Shown: positions 26,869-35,841 of the stretch, in pieces | Numbering within the stretch: the stretch's first letter is position 1 | Layout of the letters: every line of letters starts with the position of its first letter | From: JABCPO02 sp052174015 | Lineage (GTDB): Bacteria > Bacillota > Clostridia > TANB77 > CAG-508 | Assembly: GCA_052174015.1 (NCBI GenBank) | Contig: JBQMXM010000001.1 | Location: 1-64,000 of the forward strand | Direction: 5' to 3' | DNA length: 64,000 nucleotides | Translations under genes and position numbers: made by a program | The notes under the pieces: generated by a model | Told to the model about the DNA's origin: nothing | The model's database searches: none | What the model saw: only the letters and a program-made list of their open reading frames with translations

Positions 26869-27906
26869 ATGGAAAAGGTACAAAACAAGGTAGATCTATT
26901 ATTAGATCTCAAGGAAAATATTTTAATTAAGGATAACATCCTTAAAGCTATTACTATTTTGATAGATGGAATCGCAAATAATGATTGCCGGTTAGTATAT
27001 ATTTTTAGCTATTTATTTCATGATATAGAGTTAGATAGAATAATCAACTATTTTAAAAATGGAAATGTTGATATAAAATATCTTCACTTCTTTTTAAGAG
27101 ATAATTACTATAAGATGAGTTTTGATGATAATCTGAGACTTATTGAAAAAGCTTTAAACTATAATAATGCAAAAGAACTTTTTAATATCTATTATGATAT
27201 AGATGATTGTATTAATAGTAAGCATAGAGAGTTGATTATACAAAAGCTCAAAACTCTATCTAAAAAATATTATTTTAAAGCGATATATAATGAGAAAGTT
27301 GCTTTAAATAAAGGAAATTTTTTGACCAAACTAGTACTTAAATTAGCTAAGAGATATACTACACAAACACATAAAAGGGATACATATTTTTCTAATAATT
27401 CTTTTGACAATGAAGGAAAATATATACCAACATATATAGTGTTTCATTCAGTAGAAAATATAGAAAAAGCTATAAATGCATATTATTCAGCTGAAAGTGA
27501 AGTATCAGTTACATTCCTCATAAATAAAAAAGGAAAAATTAAACAAATTATCCCATTAACCAAATCTGCTTGGGGAAATGGTACTAGTATATATCCTGAA
27601 AGTGATATTTATTATAGATTTGCTAAAGACAAAACTATCGCAAACAGGAAATATAATTTAAACCTATATAGTTTTTCAATTGCTAATGAAAGTGTAGATG
27701 GCAGTCTTACTGAAAAACAATTACAAGCAAATGTAAAAACAGTTATAACTATCAAAAATTATCTTGCAAGGCATTACAACTATACTGGAGAAATAACATT
27801 GCTAGGACATTCAGATATTGTTCCGATAACTAAAAGCAAAACTCCAGGTAAAAATTTTCCTTATGAAAAGTTAAAGCTTGCTATAAAAAGAGAAACTATT
27901 TATTAA
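26869..27906 (+). CDS. N-acetylmuramoyl-L-alanine amidase (Amidase_2 type) with unknown N-terminal domain
   Basis: A 345-residue protein. The C-terminal half (about 170-340) is an amidase_2/PGRP domain. It has YIVFHSV (zinc His), VSVTFLINKKGKIKQIIPL, SAWGNGTSIYPES, the FSIANES stretch and LLGHSDIVP (second zinc His), with PGKNFPY near the end, where T7-type lysozymes keep Lys and a zinc ligand. The first 165 residues are helical with no match I know. There is no signal peptide or membrane helix, so export must need a holin or another route, as for phage endolysins, or it acts after lysis. AAAGGAG precedes the ATG. It is a lone plus-strand gene, with a terminator at 27956-27992. Confidence 0.88.
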   Translation: MEKVQNKVDLLLDLKENILIKDNILKAITILIDGIANNDCRLVYIFSYLFHDIELDRIINYFKNGNVDIKYLHFFLRDNYYKMSFDDNLRLIEKALNYNNAKELFNIYYDIDDCINSKHRELIIQKLKTLSKKYYFKAIYNEKVALNKGNFLTKLVLKLAKRYTTQTHKRDTYFSNNSFDNEGKYIPTYIVFHSVENIEKAINAYYSAESEVSVTFLINKKGKIKQIIPLTKSAWGNGTSIYPESDIYYRFAKDKTIANRKYNLNLYSFSIANESVDGSLTEKQLQANVKTVITIKNYLARHYNYTGEITLLGHSDIVPITKSKTPGKNFPYEKLKLAIKRETIY

Positions 27907-27955
27907 AATAGCATAACAAAATATTTTAGCAAACATAACTAATAATCCATAAAAT

Positions 27956-27992
27956 AAAAAAGATGTGCTTAATTATATGCACATCTTTTTTT
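27956..27992. terminator. Bidirectional terminator
   Basis: AAAAAGATGTGC and GCACATCTTTTTTT form a strong stem between the converging amidase and DUF1292 genes, with a T run on both strands. Confidence 0.85.
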
Positions 27993-28053
27993 CTATATTT
28001 TATTTTATATTTTTTCTATATTTTTTTATTTTTTAATTATTATATTATATATA

Positions 28054-28401
28054 TTAATCTACAAAATTATATTTATCTTGCCATTTTTCTTTAAATATAT
28101 TATATACTTCTTCTTCTATTCTAGGATTATCAAATGAAGAGTATACTTCTCCTTCTTCTTCATTTTCTTCTGTTAATTTTAATATAACTACATGTCCTTC
28201 ATCTTCATCTACTTCTTCTTCGTCATCATACATAGGAGATAATACTACATATTCTTCACCTTCAAATTCTATTAAATCTAAAAATTCAAATGCTGTATCT
28301 TTTCCATCTTCATCTGTTAATAATATTACTGCATTATTTACTTCTTGTAATTCTTCATCTGTTACTTGTAAATCTTTTTCGTTATCCATTTTGTCCTCCA
28401 T
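28054..28401 (-). CDS. DUF1292 family protein (YrzB-like)
   Basis: A 115-residue acidic protein with the DUF1292 core: AVILLTDEDGKDTAFEFLD, EFEGEEYVVLSPMYD and VVILKLTEE. Function unknown. It belongs to the conserved IreB-RuvX-DUF1292 gene set of Firmicutes, and here is last in that order. A possible alternative start is the Met at codon 5. The family call is firm. Confidence 0.93.
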   Translation of the reverse strand: MEDKMDNEKDLQVTDEELQEVNNAVILLTDEDGKDTAFEFLDLIEFEGEEYVVLSPMYDDEEEVDEDEGHVVILKLTEENEEEGEVYSSFDNPRIEEEVYNIFKEKWQDKYNFVD

Positions 28402-28513
28402 TTTTTGATATTATTGATATTATACACTATTTTTATTTAAATTTAAAGTATTATTAATAATATTACATAATTGTATTATATATTATTATTATATATATGT
28501 TTTAATACTTAAT

Positions 28514-28954
28514 CTATACTTCTCTTCTTTTAATATATGAATTTAAGATATTAACTGCCGCTAATTGATCTATTATTCCTTTTTTCTTACGACTTTTAAT
28601 TTGCATTTCTGTCATAATTGTATTTGCTTCTATACTTGTATATCTTTCATCTTCTTCAAATATTGGTATTTTTGGAAATTTGCATTTTAATTTATGTTTA
28701 AATTCTTTAGTTATTTTTGCTCTTTCTCCTTCTGTCCCATCTTCATTATATGGAATTCCAATAACAATTTCTTCTACATTATATTCTTCTATTATTTCAG
28801 CTATTCTTTTTAATAGTTTTCTATCTCTTGATTTTACAAAATCTTTTTCTTTTTTAGTATCAATTGTTTCAAGTCCATATACAGTTATATTTAATGGGTC
28901 TGTTAATGCTATACCTGTTCTAGCATTCCCATAATCTATAGCCATTATTCTCAT
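28514..28954 (-). CDS. ruvX: Holliday junction resolvase-like RNase-H-fold nuclease RuvX/YqgF
   Basis: A 146-residue YqgF-family nuclease with AIDYGNARTGIALTD (first catalytic Asp), EEIVIGIPYNEDGTEG, EDERYTSIEAN and GIIDQLAAVNIL (last Asp). Proposed roles are 16S rRNA 5'-end processing and junction resolution. I start at 28954: GGTGG precedes that ATG, while the ATG at 28966 has no site. It follows ireB closely (12 nt between the ireB stop and this ATG). Firm call. Confidence 0.95.
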   Translation of the reverse strand: MRIMAIDYGNARTGIALTDPLNITVYGLETIDTKKEKDFVKSRDRKLLKRIAEIIEEYNVEEIVIGIPYNEDGTEGERAKITKEFKHKLKCKFPKIPIFEEDERYTSIEANTIMTEMQIKSRKKKGIIDQLAAVNILNSYIKRREV

Positions 28955-28966
28955 TTTTACCACCAT

Positions 28967-29218
28967 CTAATACTTTAAGTTTTCAAAATATTTTGTTAAT
29001 AATTCTTCTATTATTTCTTCTTTTCCTAATTCTGTAATTATTTTTCTAGAATCATTATAGTTTGTAATATATGTAGGGTCATTTGTTTCTAAAAAACCTA
29101 AAATTTGATGTATAGGATTATATCCTTTTTCTATTAATGAATAATATACTTTTTTCAATTCTTTTGAAACATCTTTTGTTTCAAATAGGTTGAATTCTTT
29201 AGTTTCTTGATTTGTCAT
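28967..29218 (-). CDS. IreB family regulatory phosphoprotein
   Basis: An 83-residue protein, all-helical, matching the IreB/DUF965 family over its length (FDLFETKDVSKELKKVYYSL-like start, KGYNPIHQILGFLETNDPTYITNY, DSRKIITELGKEEIIEELL). In enterococci IreB is a substrate of the Ser/Thr kinase IreK and affects cephalosporin resistance. AAGGAGGGG precedes the ATG at 29218. It is in an operon with ruvX and DUF1292. Confidence 0.93.
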   Translation of the reverse strand: MTNQETKEFNLFETKDVSKELKKVYYSLIEKGYNPIHQILGFLETNDPTYITNYNDSRKIITELGKEEIIEELLTKYFENLKY

Positions 29219-29242
29219 ATGCCCCTCCTTACTATATCCTTA

Positions 29243-30532
29243 TTATATATATATAACATCATTTGAATATTCATTTTGATCAATATAATCTTCTAATTTT
29301 TTTGATATTACATCTAATGCTGTATTCTTATAATATGGTGTAACCACTATATTTATTTTCATATTATCTTTATATAATATTTCTTTATCCGATTTTTCGT
29401 CTTTTTCTTGTATTTCTTCTGTTTCTTTTGTATCTTCTTTATCTACTTTCTTCTTATCAATTTTTTCATCTACTTTTTCATCTTTTGAAGTTTCTGTTTC
29501 TACTTCTTGAATATCTATTGTTTCTTCTATTTGTTCTTCAGTATTTACATCTGTTTTGTTTAACTCATCATTTATAATAATACCTGTTTCAATTTTAAGT
29601 ACTTCTATTTGTTCTATTTTTTCTTTAAATTCTTTTAATATTTTCTCTATTTGATGTTTTTGTTTTCCTGGAAATGCTAATAGGAATCTTGGACCCATAT
29701 ATCTAACATATATTGTATCTGGAATTTGTTTTAATAATTCTTCATATATTTTTTTAGATATTTGCTCTATAACTATATTTCCACCTTGTCTTGTGAATTT
29801 TTGATTTATTTCCTCTATATTTAAAATTTTAATCATTGTTAATTGTGATATAACTGTCTCATCTAATCTTCTTTTTCCTTCTGTTAACATATATTCAAAA
29901 CTCTTCATATTTGAATATTTATCATCTCTAACCATATTTTCTAAGGCAGATTCATAACCTAATGTTAAAATTGTATCAAGCATTGCTCCTCTTAGTATAT
30001 TTAATATTTCTACATCAATTGAATCAAATGCATGTGATTTTGAAGATTCTATTACCCAATATCCTAAATACATATTATCTTTTAAAAATGGTAGAAATAT
30101 TGATGATTTAGCTTGTCTAAAATTAACATTTGTATATATTAAGTTTTCTTCTGTTTCGTCTAATGTTAAATATTTCACATCATTATTTTTTATACTTGTC
30201 TTATATATATCTAATAATTGCATTTTTAATATTTCTTCTTTATCTTGTTCAGGAATATTTGTCATTTTTATTACATAATTTATTCCATTAAAATGTACTA
30301 TAGTAGAATAGTCTACATTTAATTTTGTTAAAAGTAGGTTGTTTAATTTTTCCATTTTATCCATTACAGATACTGAAGATGATGCAATTTCAATGATTTC
30401 TTTCATTATGTATAATTTATTCATCTTCTTTTTAGATCTATTTACTAATTTTAAATTATGATTAGTATGTAGATTATATGCGACTAACGCTATTATTAAT
30501 ATTACTTCTAAAATTACTATTCCTATTATCAA
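29243..30532 (-). CDS. Membrane GAF protein with degenerate GGDEF domain
   Basis: A 429-residue protein. It has an N-terminal membrane helix (about 1-20), a GAF-like sensor domain (about 45-185) and a region that follows the GGDEF pattern: MIKILNIEEINQKF, then the loop RYMGPRFLLAF (277-287), where a working cyclase has RYGGDEF. The signature acids are lost, so it probably neither makes nor binds cyclic di-GMP in the usual way. A Lys/Glu/Asp-rich insert (about 315-390) splits the end of the domain. The start is TTG with GGAAAA upstream. It lies between ireB and the CpaE-like gene. Role unknown. Confidence 0.78.
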   Translation of the reverse strand: MIIGIVILEVILIIALVAYNLHTNHNLKLVNRSKKKMNKLYIMKEIIEIASSSVSVMDKMEKLNNLLLTKLNVDYSTIVHFNGINYVIKMTNIPEQDKEEILKMQLLDIYKTSIKNNDVKYLTLDETEENLIYTNVNFRQAKSSIFLPFLKDNMYLGYWVIESSKSHAFDSIDVEILNILRGAMLDTILTLGYESALENMVRDDKYSNMKSFEYMLTEGKRRLDETVISQLTMIKILNIEEINQKFTRQGGNIVIEQISKKIYEELLKQIPDTIYVRYMGPRFLLAFPGKQKHQIEKILKEFKEKIEQIEVLKIETGIIINDELNKTDVNTEEQIEETIDIQEVETETSKDEKVDEKIDKKKVDKEDTKETEEIQEKDEKSDKEILYKDNMKINIVVTPYYKNTALDVISKKLEDYIDQNEYSNDVIYI

Positions 30533-30592
30533 TTTTAAATTTTCCTTTCATATTAAATTATTAATTATTAATTATTAGTTATATATTTTAAC

Positions 30593-32236
30593 CTACATAT
30601 TATTACCCCTTGATACTAATGGATAAATATTATGTGCTAAAAGTTTTATTTCTTCTATAAATTTTTTAGGATATCCTGCAAGTTCAAACTTACATTGAAT
30701 AATTTGTTCTAAATATTTTTGATATGCCATTAAATTAAATGGAATTGAAAATACATTTACATTTTCTCTATTAAATAATGATATTCTTTCTTGCATAGTT
30801 GGACTATTATACATAGATATACCTCCAACTATTTGTTTTTTAGTTAATCCTCTAACTCCTACTTCCTTATTTAAAACTATATTTATTTTTTCATCTGTTA
30901 ATATATTTCTTAATTTTAATCCTTTTAAAAATTCTGTTAATGGTTGAATTGTAAGGATGTCTAATGATTGTACAAGATATATTTCTTTTGCTAATTGAAA
31001 ATATTCAAGTTCTGTTTCAAAATCTGAATCTATTAATATAACTGTATGATTCTTATATAATGTATTTATAACATTATATGGTGAAACTTCTAATTTCATT
31101 CCTCCAGGTACTGAAGTATATACTGTTAAATTATTATCTACTTGTATGCCTTGTGCTATGCCTTTATCTAATTTTAATATAGATATTTGAGCGATTTGTT
31201 TTAATCTCTCATCACTATTTGTAGACATATAGTATGAATTCTTATTTTTTGTAACATCTAATATTGCTGTATTTATTCCTAATTTTGAAAACAATACTGC
31301 AATTGTATTTACTAAAAATGATACTCCATTTTTAGTTGTTCCTACAAATATTACTGCTTTCTTATTTTGATAATTTAAACTCCCTGTGTCATATCTCATT
31401 TTAGATACATTATTTTGCGTTTGTACAACATTTGGCTTTATTTCTTTTACTGCACTTACTACACTCTGTTTTTCAACTGGTTGCTCTACAACTTTTGATA
31501 CTATTTCTTTTTGCACTATAGCTCTATCTTGTTCTACAGTTTTAACATTTGAATTATTAAATCTTTTTACAATTTCATTTTCATTTCTTAATACTGTTTG
31601 AACTTGTATAGGTAACTTGTTTAAAATATATTTTAATTCTTCATCATTATATTGTGTTGCTATCTTATTAAATATTTCTGAATATTTATTAACTTTTTCT
31701 ATATTTTTTTGATAAAAATCTAAAATACTTTTTAATTGTATCTTAGGTATTGCGCCTTCTTCTTCACTAATTATTCTTTCTTTTTCTACTACATTAATAT
31801 TATAATACATCTTTGCTTCTTGTGAAGTTCTTGGTTTTTTTAACAAGTTACATACATTAGTTATTTTTCTATCTTTACCTATCAAAGCATTGTATATACC
31901 TATTTTAAATAGTTGTTCTAAAAATTGTTCTCCAAAATTCCTATTTTCTTTAGTTATTAAAACTACAGGTATAATTTGTTCATTTTTGTTTATAGAAATA
32001 TCAGTTATCTTATCTAAAATGGAAATTAAATTTTTATCATGTTTATCATTAGAAATTTCTTCTAAATTTTCATCTAATACTATTACATCATAATCTTTTA
32101 CTGTTTCCAATTCTTTTATAACTGAATTATAATAATATACATTTTTGTATATTAATACTTCATTATTAAGTTTTTGATATTTATTAATAACTAATTCTGA
32201 TATTTTTTCACTGCTTACTGCAAATAATACTTTCAT
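30593..32236 (-). CDS. CpaE/MinD-like protein with receiver-like N-terminus and altered P-loop
   Basis: About 547 residues from the ATG at 32236. The upstream ATG at 32248 lacks a spaced ribosome site, whereas GGATGG lies 8 nt before 32236. The N-terminal part (about 1-140) resembles a receiver domain (YDVIVLDEN, IIPVVLITKEN). A helical linker follows. The C-terminal part (from about 290) resembles CpaE/MinD: KKAVIFVGTTKNGVSFLVN takes the place of the KGGVGKT loop (299-306), and VILIDSDF matches the switch II/Walker B strand. The missing lysines suggest no hydrolysis. CpaE places Tad pili or polar machines. The start overlaps the previous stop (TAATG). Confidence 0.75.
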   Translation of the reverse strand: MKVLFAVSSEKISELVINKYQKLNNEVLIYKNVYYYNSVIKELETVKDYDVIVLDENLEEISNDKHDKNLISILDKITDISINKNEQIIPVVLITKENRNFGEQFLEQLFKIGIYNALIGKDRKITNVCNLLKKPRTSQEAKMYYNINVVEKERIISEEEGAIPKIQLKSILDFYQKNIEKVNKYSEIFNKIATQYNDEELKYILNKLPIQVQTVLRNENEIVKRFNNSNVKTVEQDRAIVQKEIVSKVVEQPVEKQSVVSAVKEIKPNVVQTQNNVSKMRYDTGSLNYQNKKAVIFVGTTKNGVSFLVNTIAVLFSKLGINTAILDVTKNKNSYYMSTNSDERLKQIAQISILKLDKGIAQGIQVDNNLTVYTSVPGGMKLEVSPYNVINTLYKNHTVILIDSDFETELEYFQLAKEIYLVQSLDILTIQPLTEFLKGLKLRNILTDEKINIVLNKEVGVRGLTKKQIVGGISMYNSPTMQERISLFNRENVNVFSIPFNLMAYQKYLEQIIQCKFELAGYPKKFIEEIKLLAHNIYPLVSRGNNM

Positions 32237-32826
32237 TAATTTATCCATCCTTTAGTAATTATAGTAAATATTAATGGTAGAATTTCAATTACTGCAAAAA
32301 TAGCTAATATCATAACTCTTTTTTTTCTGCTATTTTTCATACTTTCTTCATCATCTCTAAAGATTTTATCATGTGAGAAACTAATAATTAACAATATTAT
32401 TGTTAGTGGTATAAATATAAATGCTAATATTTTTAATATATATAATATTATTGCAAGCCATATTTTACCATTGTATTTTTCTTTTAAATTTTCTAAATCT
32501 GTAATTGCATTTTGTCCAAATATAGATAATTTTGTTTTTTTGTTTTCAATATTATTTTTTATTTTATTATTTATTTGTTCACCTTGTTTATTTATTTGAT
32601 TTGTTGCATTATTATTTTGATTATTCTTTTTATTTGAATCTCCTAAATCAAATATCTTAGTTCCAAAGTTCTTATTTATATCTACATTTTCTTGATTTCC
32701 TTTTAGTCTAATATCATCTCCAAAAACATTAGGAATATCTACATTTGTTGCTTTAACTATTAAAGTAGTATTTAATATACAAAAAAATACAATTAATAAT
32801 ATACTAATTTTTTTAATATTTTTCAC
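32236..32826 (-). CDS. Secreted/membrane protein, unknown
   Basis: A 196-residue protein. It begins with GTG (GAGAGG upstream) and a signal-like helix (7-26 ending VKA). An Asn/Lys/Gln-rich stretch (about 65-95) and two C-terminal membrane helices (about 118-148 and 168-190) follow. No motif recognised. Its stop overlaps the start of the CpaE-like gene, so the pair is coupled. It could be the membrane partner of that protein. Confidence 0.75.
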   Translation of the reverse strand: MKNIKKISILLIVFFCILNTTLIVKATNVDIPNVFGDDIRLKGNQENVDINKNFGTKIFDLGDSNKKNNQNNNATNQINKQGEQINNKIKNNIENKKTKLSIFGQNAITDLENLKEKYNGKIWLAIILYILKILAFIFIPLTIILLIISFSHDKIFRDDEESMKNSRKKRVMILAIFAVIEILPLIFTIITKGWIN

Positions 32827-32973
32827 TTATTACCTCTCTATCTTCTTTTTATTATTTAAAATTATTTTTCTACCTATTTACTATATATTTTCTTTTGTAT
32901 ATATTACTTTAATTATACTTACAATCCTATATTTTTTCAACTAATTTTATATATTAATTACAAATACTTAATA

Positions 32974-33002
32974 ATAAAAAGAGGAATCTTTAGATTCCTC
33001 TT
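32974..33002 (-). terminator. Intrinsic terminator after the coiled-coil protein gene
   Basis: The stem AAGAGGAATC/GATTCCTCTT (32979-33002) is followed on the minus strand by TTTTTATTATT, 20 bp past the stop at 33022. Confidence 0.8.
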
Positions 33003-33021
33003 GCCTCTACTCTATATATTA

Positions 33022-33876
33022 TTAATTTTTCTTAATTTTTCCTATTAATAATTTTCCTGATTTTTCTACAACTTCTAAATTATAATTTGTTTCTGTATAG
33101 TTTGATACATCTTCTTTTGATAGTTTAGGACTCCATCCATCTCTATATCTTACATTTACTGTATATGTTTTTACTCCATTTTCTTCTTTTAATTCACCTT
33201 TAGTTATAGTAACATCATATACTCCTGCACCTGTTGGTTGTTCTATTTTAACTAAATCTTCTTTAGAATAATATTCTAAATTTTTTAATGATATTCCGTT
33301 TACAAATGTTTTTTCACTTGCTGCTTTTAATTGAGCACCTTTTACATATATTGAATTATCATCTCCAGCTTTTAAATATTTTTTTGCATCTTTAGATAAT
33401 TGATTTGCTCTGAATTTTCTAACATTGTTTAATTCAACTGTTATTGCTGCTTTTGTTGAATCTGAAAGTTCTTTATATGATTTACCAGCTTTTTCTGCTT
33501 CTGTACTTATATATAAGTCAACTAATTTTCTTTGTTCTTTTTTAAATATATTATTTGCTATTTTTGCTTTTTCTACATTATTTATTGCTCTTGGTTGAGT
33601 AGTTTTGGCTTTTTGGTTATCTTCTTTTTTGTTTTCTTCTTGTTTATTTTCTTCTTGTTTTGCTTCTCTTAATTTTTTAAGTTCTGCTAAATTTTTTTCA
33701 TTTTGTTCTTGTACTTTTTGTAAATGAAGTTTTGTTTGACTTTCTATTTTTTTAATTTCTTTTATTTTTAAACTAGCTGTTAATTGTAATACTCCTATTA
33801 ATATTATTAATAACACTATTAAAGTATATAAAAATACTTTGATTTTATCTTTTTTTGGCTTGTTATTTTCTTCCAT
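33022..33876 (-). CDS. Single-pass membrane protein with coiled coil, unknown
   Basis: A 284-residue protein. It has a short basic N-tail, a membrane helix (about 12-31) and a Lys/Glu/Gln coiled coil (about 35-95) with repeated EENKQEENKKED units. A folded extracellular part (about 100-284) has IYVKGAQLKAASEKTFV and YDVTITKGELKEENGVKTYTVNVRY. No family recognised. GGAGG precedes the ATG at 33876. It has its own terminator, so it is separate from the cluster downstream. Confidence 0.75.
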   Translation of the reverse strand: MEENNKPKKDKIKVFLYTLIVLLIILIGVLQLTASLKIKEIKKIESQTKLHLQKVQEQNEKNLAELKKLREAKQEENKQEENKKEDNQKAKTTQPRAINNVEKAKIANNIFKKEQRKLVDLYISTEAEKAGKSYKELSDSTKAAITVELNNVRKFRANQLSKDAKKYLKAGDDNSIYVKGAQLKAASEKTFVNGISLKNLEYYSKEDLVKIEQPTGAGVYDVTITKGELKEENGVKTYTVNVRYRDGWSPKLSKEDVSNYTETNYNLEVVEKSGKLLIGKIKKN

Positions 33877-34110
33877 TTTTTCCTCCGTTTTATTATATTT
33901 TTGATTAATTGAATTTTAACATATTTTAAAAATTTTTGTAATAATTATTACATTTCTATTTCAATTTTTCACGATTTTTTTCGCACTATATTTTTAGTGC
34001 TTATCCCACATTTTTAATCTTTCCAAAATATTAATATAATCCATAAATTCAACTAATCTATATACAAATTATTAATACTATACTTCAATATTATTAAATT
34101 ATACCATTGT

Positions 34111-34138
34111 TTTACTTTTTTTAAATTTATGATAAAAT
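34111..34138 (+). promoter_or_regulatory. Probable promoter of tmcAL
   Basis: TTTACT (34111-34116), 16 bp and TAAAAT (34133-34138) lie 25 bp before the start codon. Confidence 0.45.
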
Positions 34139-34162
34139 ACTATATAATTAAAGGAGAAATTT

Positions 34163-35419
34163 ATGAACTATACACCAATTAATAATGTTTTAGGAATAAT
34201 TTGTGAATATAATCCATTTCATAATGGACATTTATCACATATAGAAAAAAGTAAAAAATTAACTAATGCAACTCATACTATTGCTTTAATGAGTGGAAAT
34301 TTTACTCAAAGAAGTGAACCTGCAATTATTGATAAATGGTCTAGAGCTGAAATGGCTATTTTAAATGGTGTTGATTTAGTTATTGAATTACCTAATATAT
34401 TTGCAACTGCTTCTGCAGAAGATTTTGCATATGGTGCAATCAAAATATTTAAGGAATTAAAAATTGTATCTAAGCTTTCTTTTGGTAGTGAATGTGGAGA
34501 TATTAAAAAGTTAGAAAATTTAGCAGACCTATTTTTAATTCAACCTGAAGAATTTATGTACCATTTAGAAAATGCTTTATCTACGGGGGCATCATATCCG
34601 TCAGCTTTATCTAAAGCTACGGATTTAACATTAAAAAGTAAGATATATAGTGATATTTTAAATAATCCTAATAATGTTTTAGGGATAGAATATATTAAAC
34701 AAATCAAACAACAAAACTTTCCAGTTACTGCAATTACAATTAAAAGAAATGAACCACATAATACTGATGATGTTGCTACTATAGGTAATATCTCAAGTGG
34801 AAGTAGAATTAGAAAAGCAATTATACAAAATGAAGAGTTTAAACAAAGTATCCCACAAAATGTATACAATATATTATTAAATAATTTAAAATATATAACT
34901 ACATCTTCATTAAAACCTTTTGAATCTATACTCTTCTATAATATATTAACAATGAGTTTAGAAGAACTTGCAAATACACAAGATGTTTCTGAAGGTTTAG
35001 AAAATCGTATTAAAAAAGCAGCATTTATTTCTAAAAACTATGAAGAACTAGTATCAAATATTAAATCTAAAAGATATACTGAAAGTAAGGTTCGTCGTAT
35101 TCTTTTAAATATATTACTTAAAACTACTAAAAAAGATATGCATACTGCAAAATCAAGTAAACCATATATACGAGTTTTAGGATTTAATAACAAAGGTAAA
35201 GACTTAATTAAGTTAATAGCTGAAAACAATCCTAAATTGGATATTATTGTATCTGTAGCAAGTTTTGAAAAAGAAAATATAAACAAATCAAAGTCAAGAA
35301 TATTTAACAAAGATATATTAGCAACAGACCTTTATTCTCTTTCTACTACTCCATATTTACCTATAAAGTTAGACTATACTCAAAAGGTTGTATACATAAA
35401 TAATGATAAAAACTCATAA
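34163..35419 (+). CDS. tmcAL: tRNA(Met) cytidine acetate ligase
   Basis: A 418-residue TmcAL/YlbM enzyme that uses ATP and acetate to make N4-acetylcytidine at the wobble base of elongator tRNA-Met. The N-terminal nucleotidyltransferase-like domain has IICEYNPFHNGHLSHI (HxGH-type) and MSGNFTQRSEPAIIDKWSRAEMAI, then FGSECGDI and ISSGSRIRKAI (the ISxSxIR motif). Length is typical. AAAGGAG precedes the ATG. It is one of the few plus-strand genes here, convergent with the second pilin-like gene. Firm call. Confidence 0.95.
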   Translation: MNYTPINNVLGIICEYNPFHNGHLSHIEKSKKLTNATHTIALMSGNFTQRSEPAIIDKWSRAEMAILNGVDLVIELPNIFATASAEDFAYGAIKIFKELKIVSKLSFGSECGDIKKLENLADLFLIQPEEFMYHLENALSTGASYPSALSKATDLTLKSKIYSDILNNPNNVLGIEYIKQIKQQNFPVTAITIKRNEPHNTDDVATIGNISSGSRIRKAIIQNEEFKQSIPQNVYNILLNNLKYITTSSLKPFESILFYNILTMSLEELANTQDVSEGLENRIKKAAFISKNYEELVSNIKSKRYTESKVRRILLNILLKTTKKDMHTAKSSKPYIRVLGFNNKGKDLIKLIAENNPKLDIIVSVASFEKENINKSKSRIFNKDILATDLYSLSTTPYLPIKLDYTQKVVYINNDKNS

Positions 35420-35496
35420 GTTACAATAATTTTTATACAATTTAATCATAATTTAAAAAACAATAAATAAATATTAAATATATACATAAATAAATA

Positions 35497-35550
35497 AAGA
35501 AAAGAAAAGAAAAGAAAAGAATAGAAAAGAAAAGAATAGAATAGAATAAA
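35497..35550. repeat. AAAGA/AATAG purine-rich microsatellite
   Basis: About ten irregular 5-bp units (AAAGA, ATAGA) follow the tmcAL stop by 75 bp and precede the terminator. Confidence 0.8.
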
Positions 35551-35558
35551 ATTAAATT

Positions 35559-35592
35559 AAAAAGAAAATGTACAAAAATACATTTTCTTTTA
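35559..35592. terminator. Bidirectional terminator between tmcAL and pilin-like gene 2
   Basis: AAAGAAAATGTA and TACATTTTCTTT form a 12-bp stem, with T-rich sequence on both sides. Confidence 0.75.
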
Positions 35593-35621
35593 ATTTTGTT
35601 TGTATATATATTTACATTATT

Positions 35622-35733
35622 TTAATCTTTTATCTTCCATTGTCCTGCACTTACTTTCTCTATCATACTTCCATCTAAATGTACTACAGGTCTTAAAAAA
35701 TTACTAGGATTATCCTCATCCATAAGATCATCT
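35622..35733 (-). pseudogene. Out-of-frame 3' end of pilin-like gene 2
   Basis: Read in the shifted frame this encodes EDDLMDEDNPSNFLRPVVHL followed by the tail ending GQWKIKD and a TAA stop at 35622-35624. The last 69 bases (35624-35692) match 2167-2235 with one mismatch. It belongs to the gene at 35734-36996. Confidence 0.75.
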
Positions 35734-35841
35734 TCAAATATAACGAAAGCTCCGAGCAGGAGTTAAGCAAACCCCACTACAATGAGCAACACTAAAAAAC
35801 CTATTATTGTGTATGCCATTAATATAACGAAAAGCCATCCA
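35691..35841 (-). other. Hypervariable patch (candidate variable region) in pilin-like gene 2
   Basis: From the YW codons to the AGA of FLRP this is 151 bp. It is richer in G and C and in NNT/NNC codons than the flanks. The match to the 2234-2383 patch is low, but downstream identity is almost complete. Confidence 0.55.

Noticed and set aside
35497..35550. A CRISPR-like or operator repeat.
   Set aside because: Units are 5 bp, irregular and purine-only, with no spacers; a simple microsatellite.
35734..35742. Readthrough or recoding of the TGA in pilin-like gene 2.
   Set aside because: Reading on in the same frame meets further stops at once. The conserved tail is in another frame, so a base insertion explains it better. 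TGA is also used as a true stop at 59074-59076.
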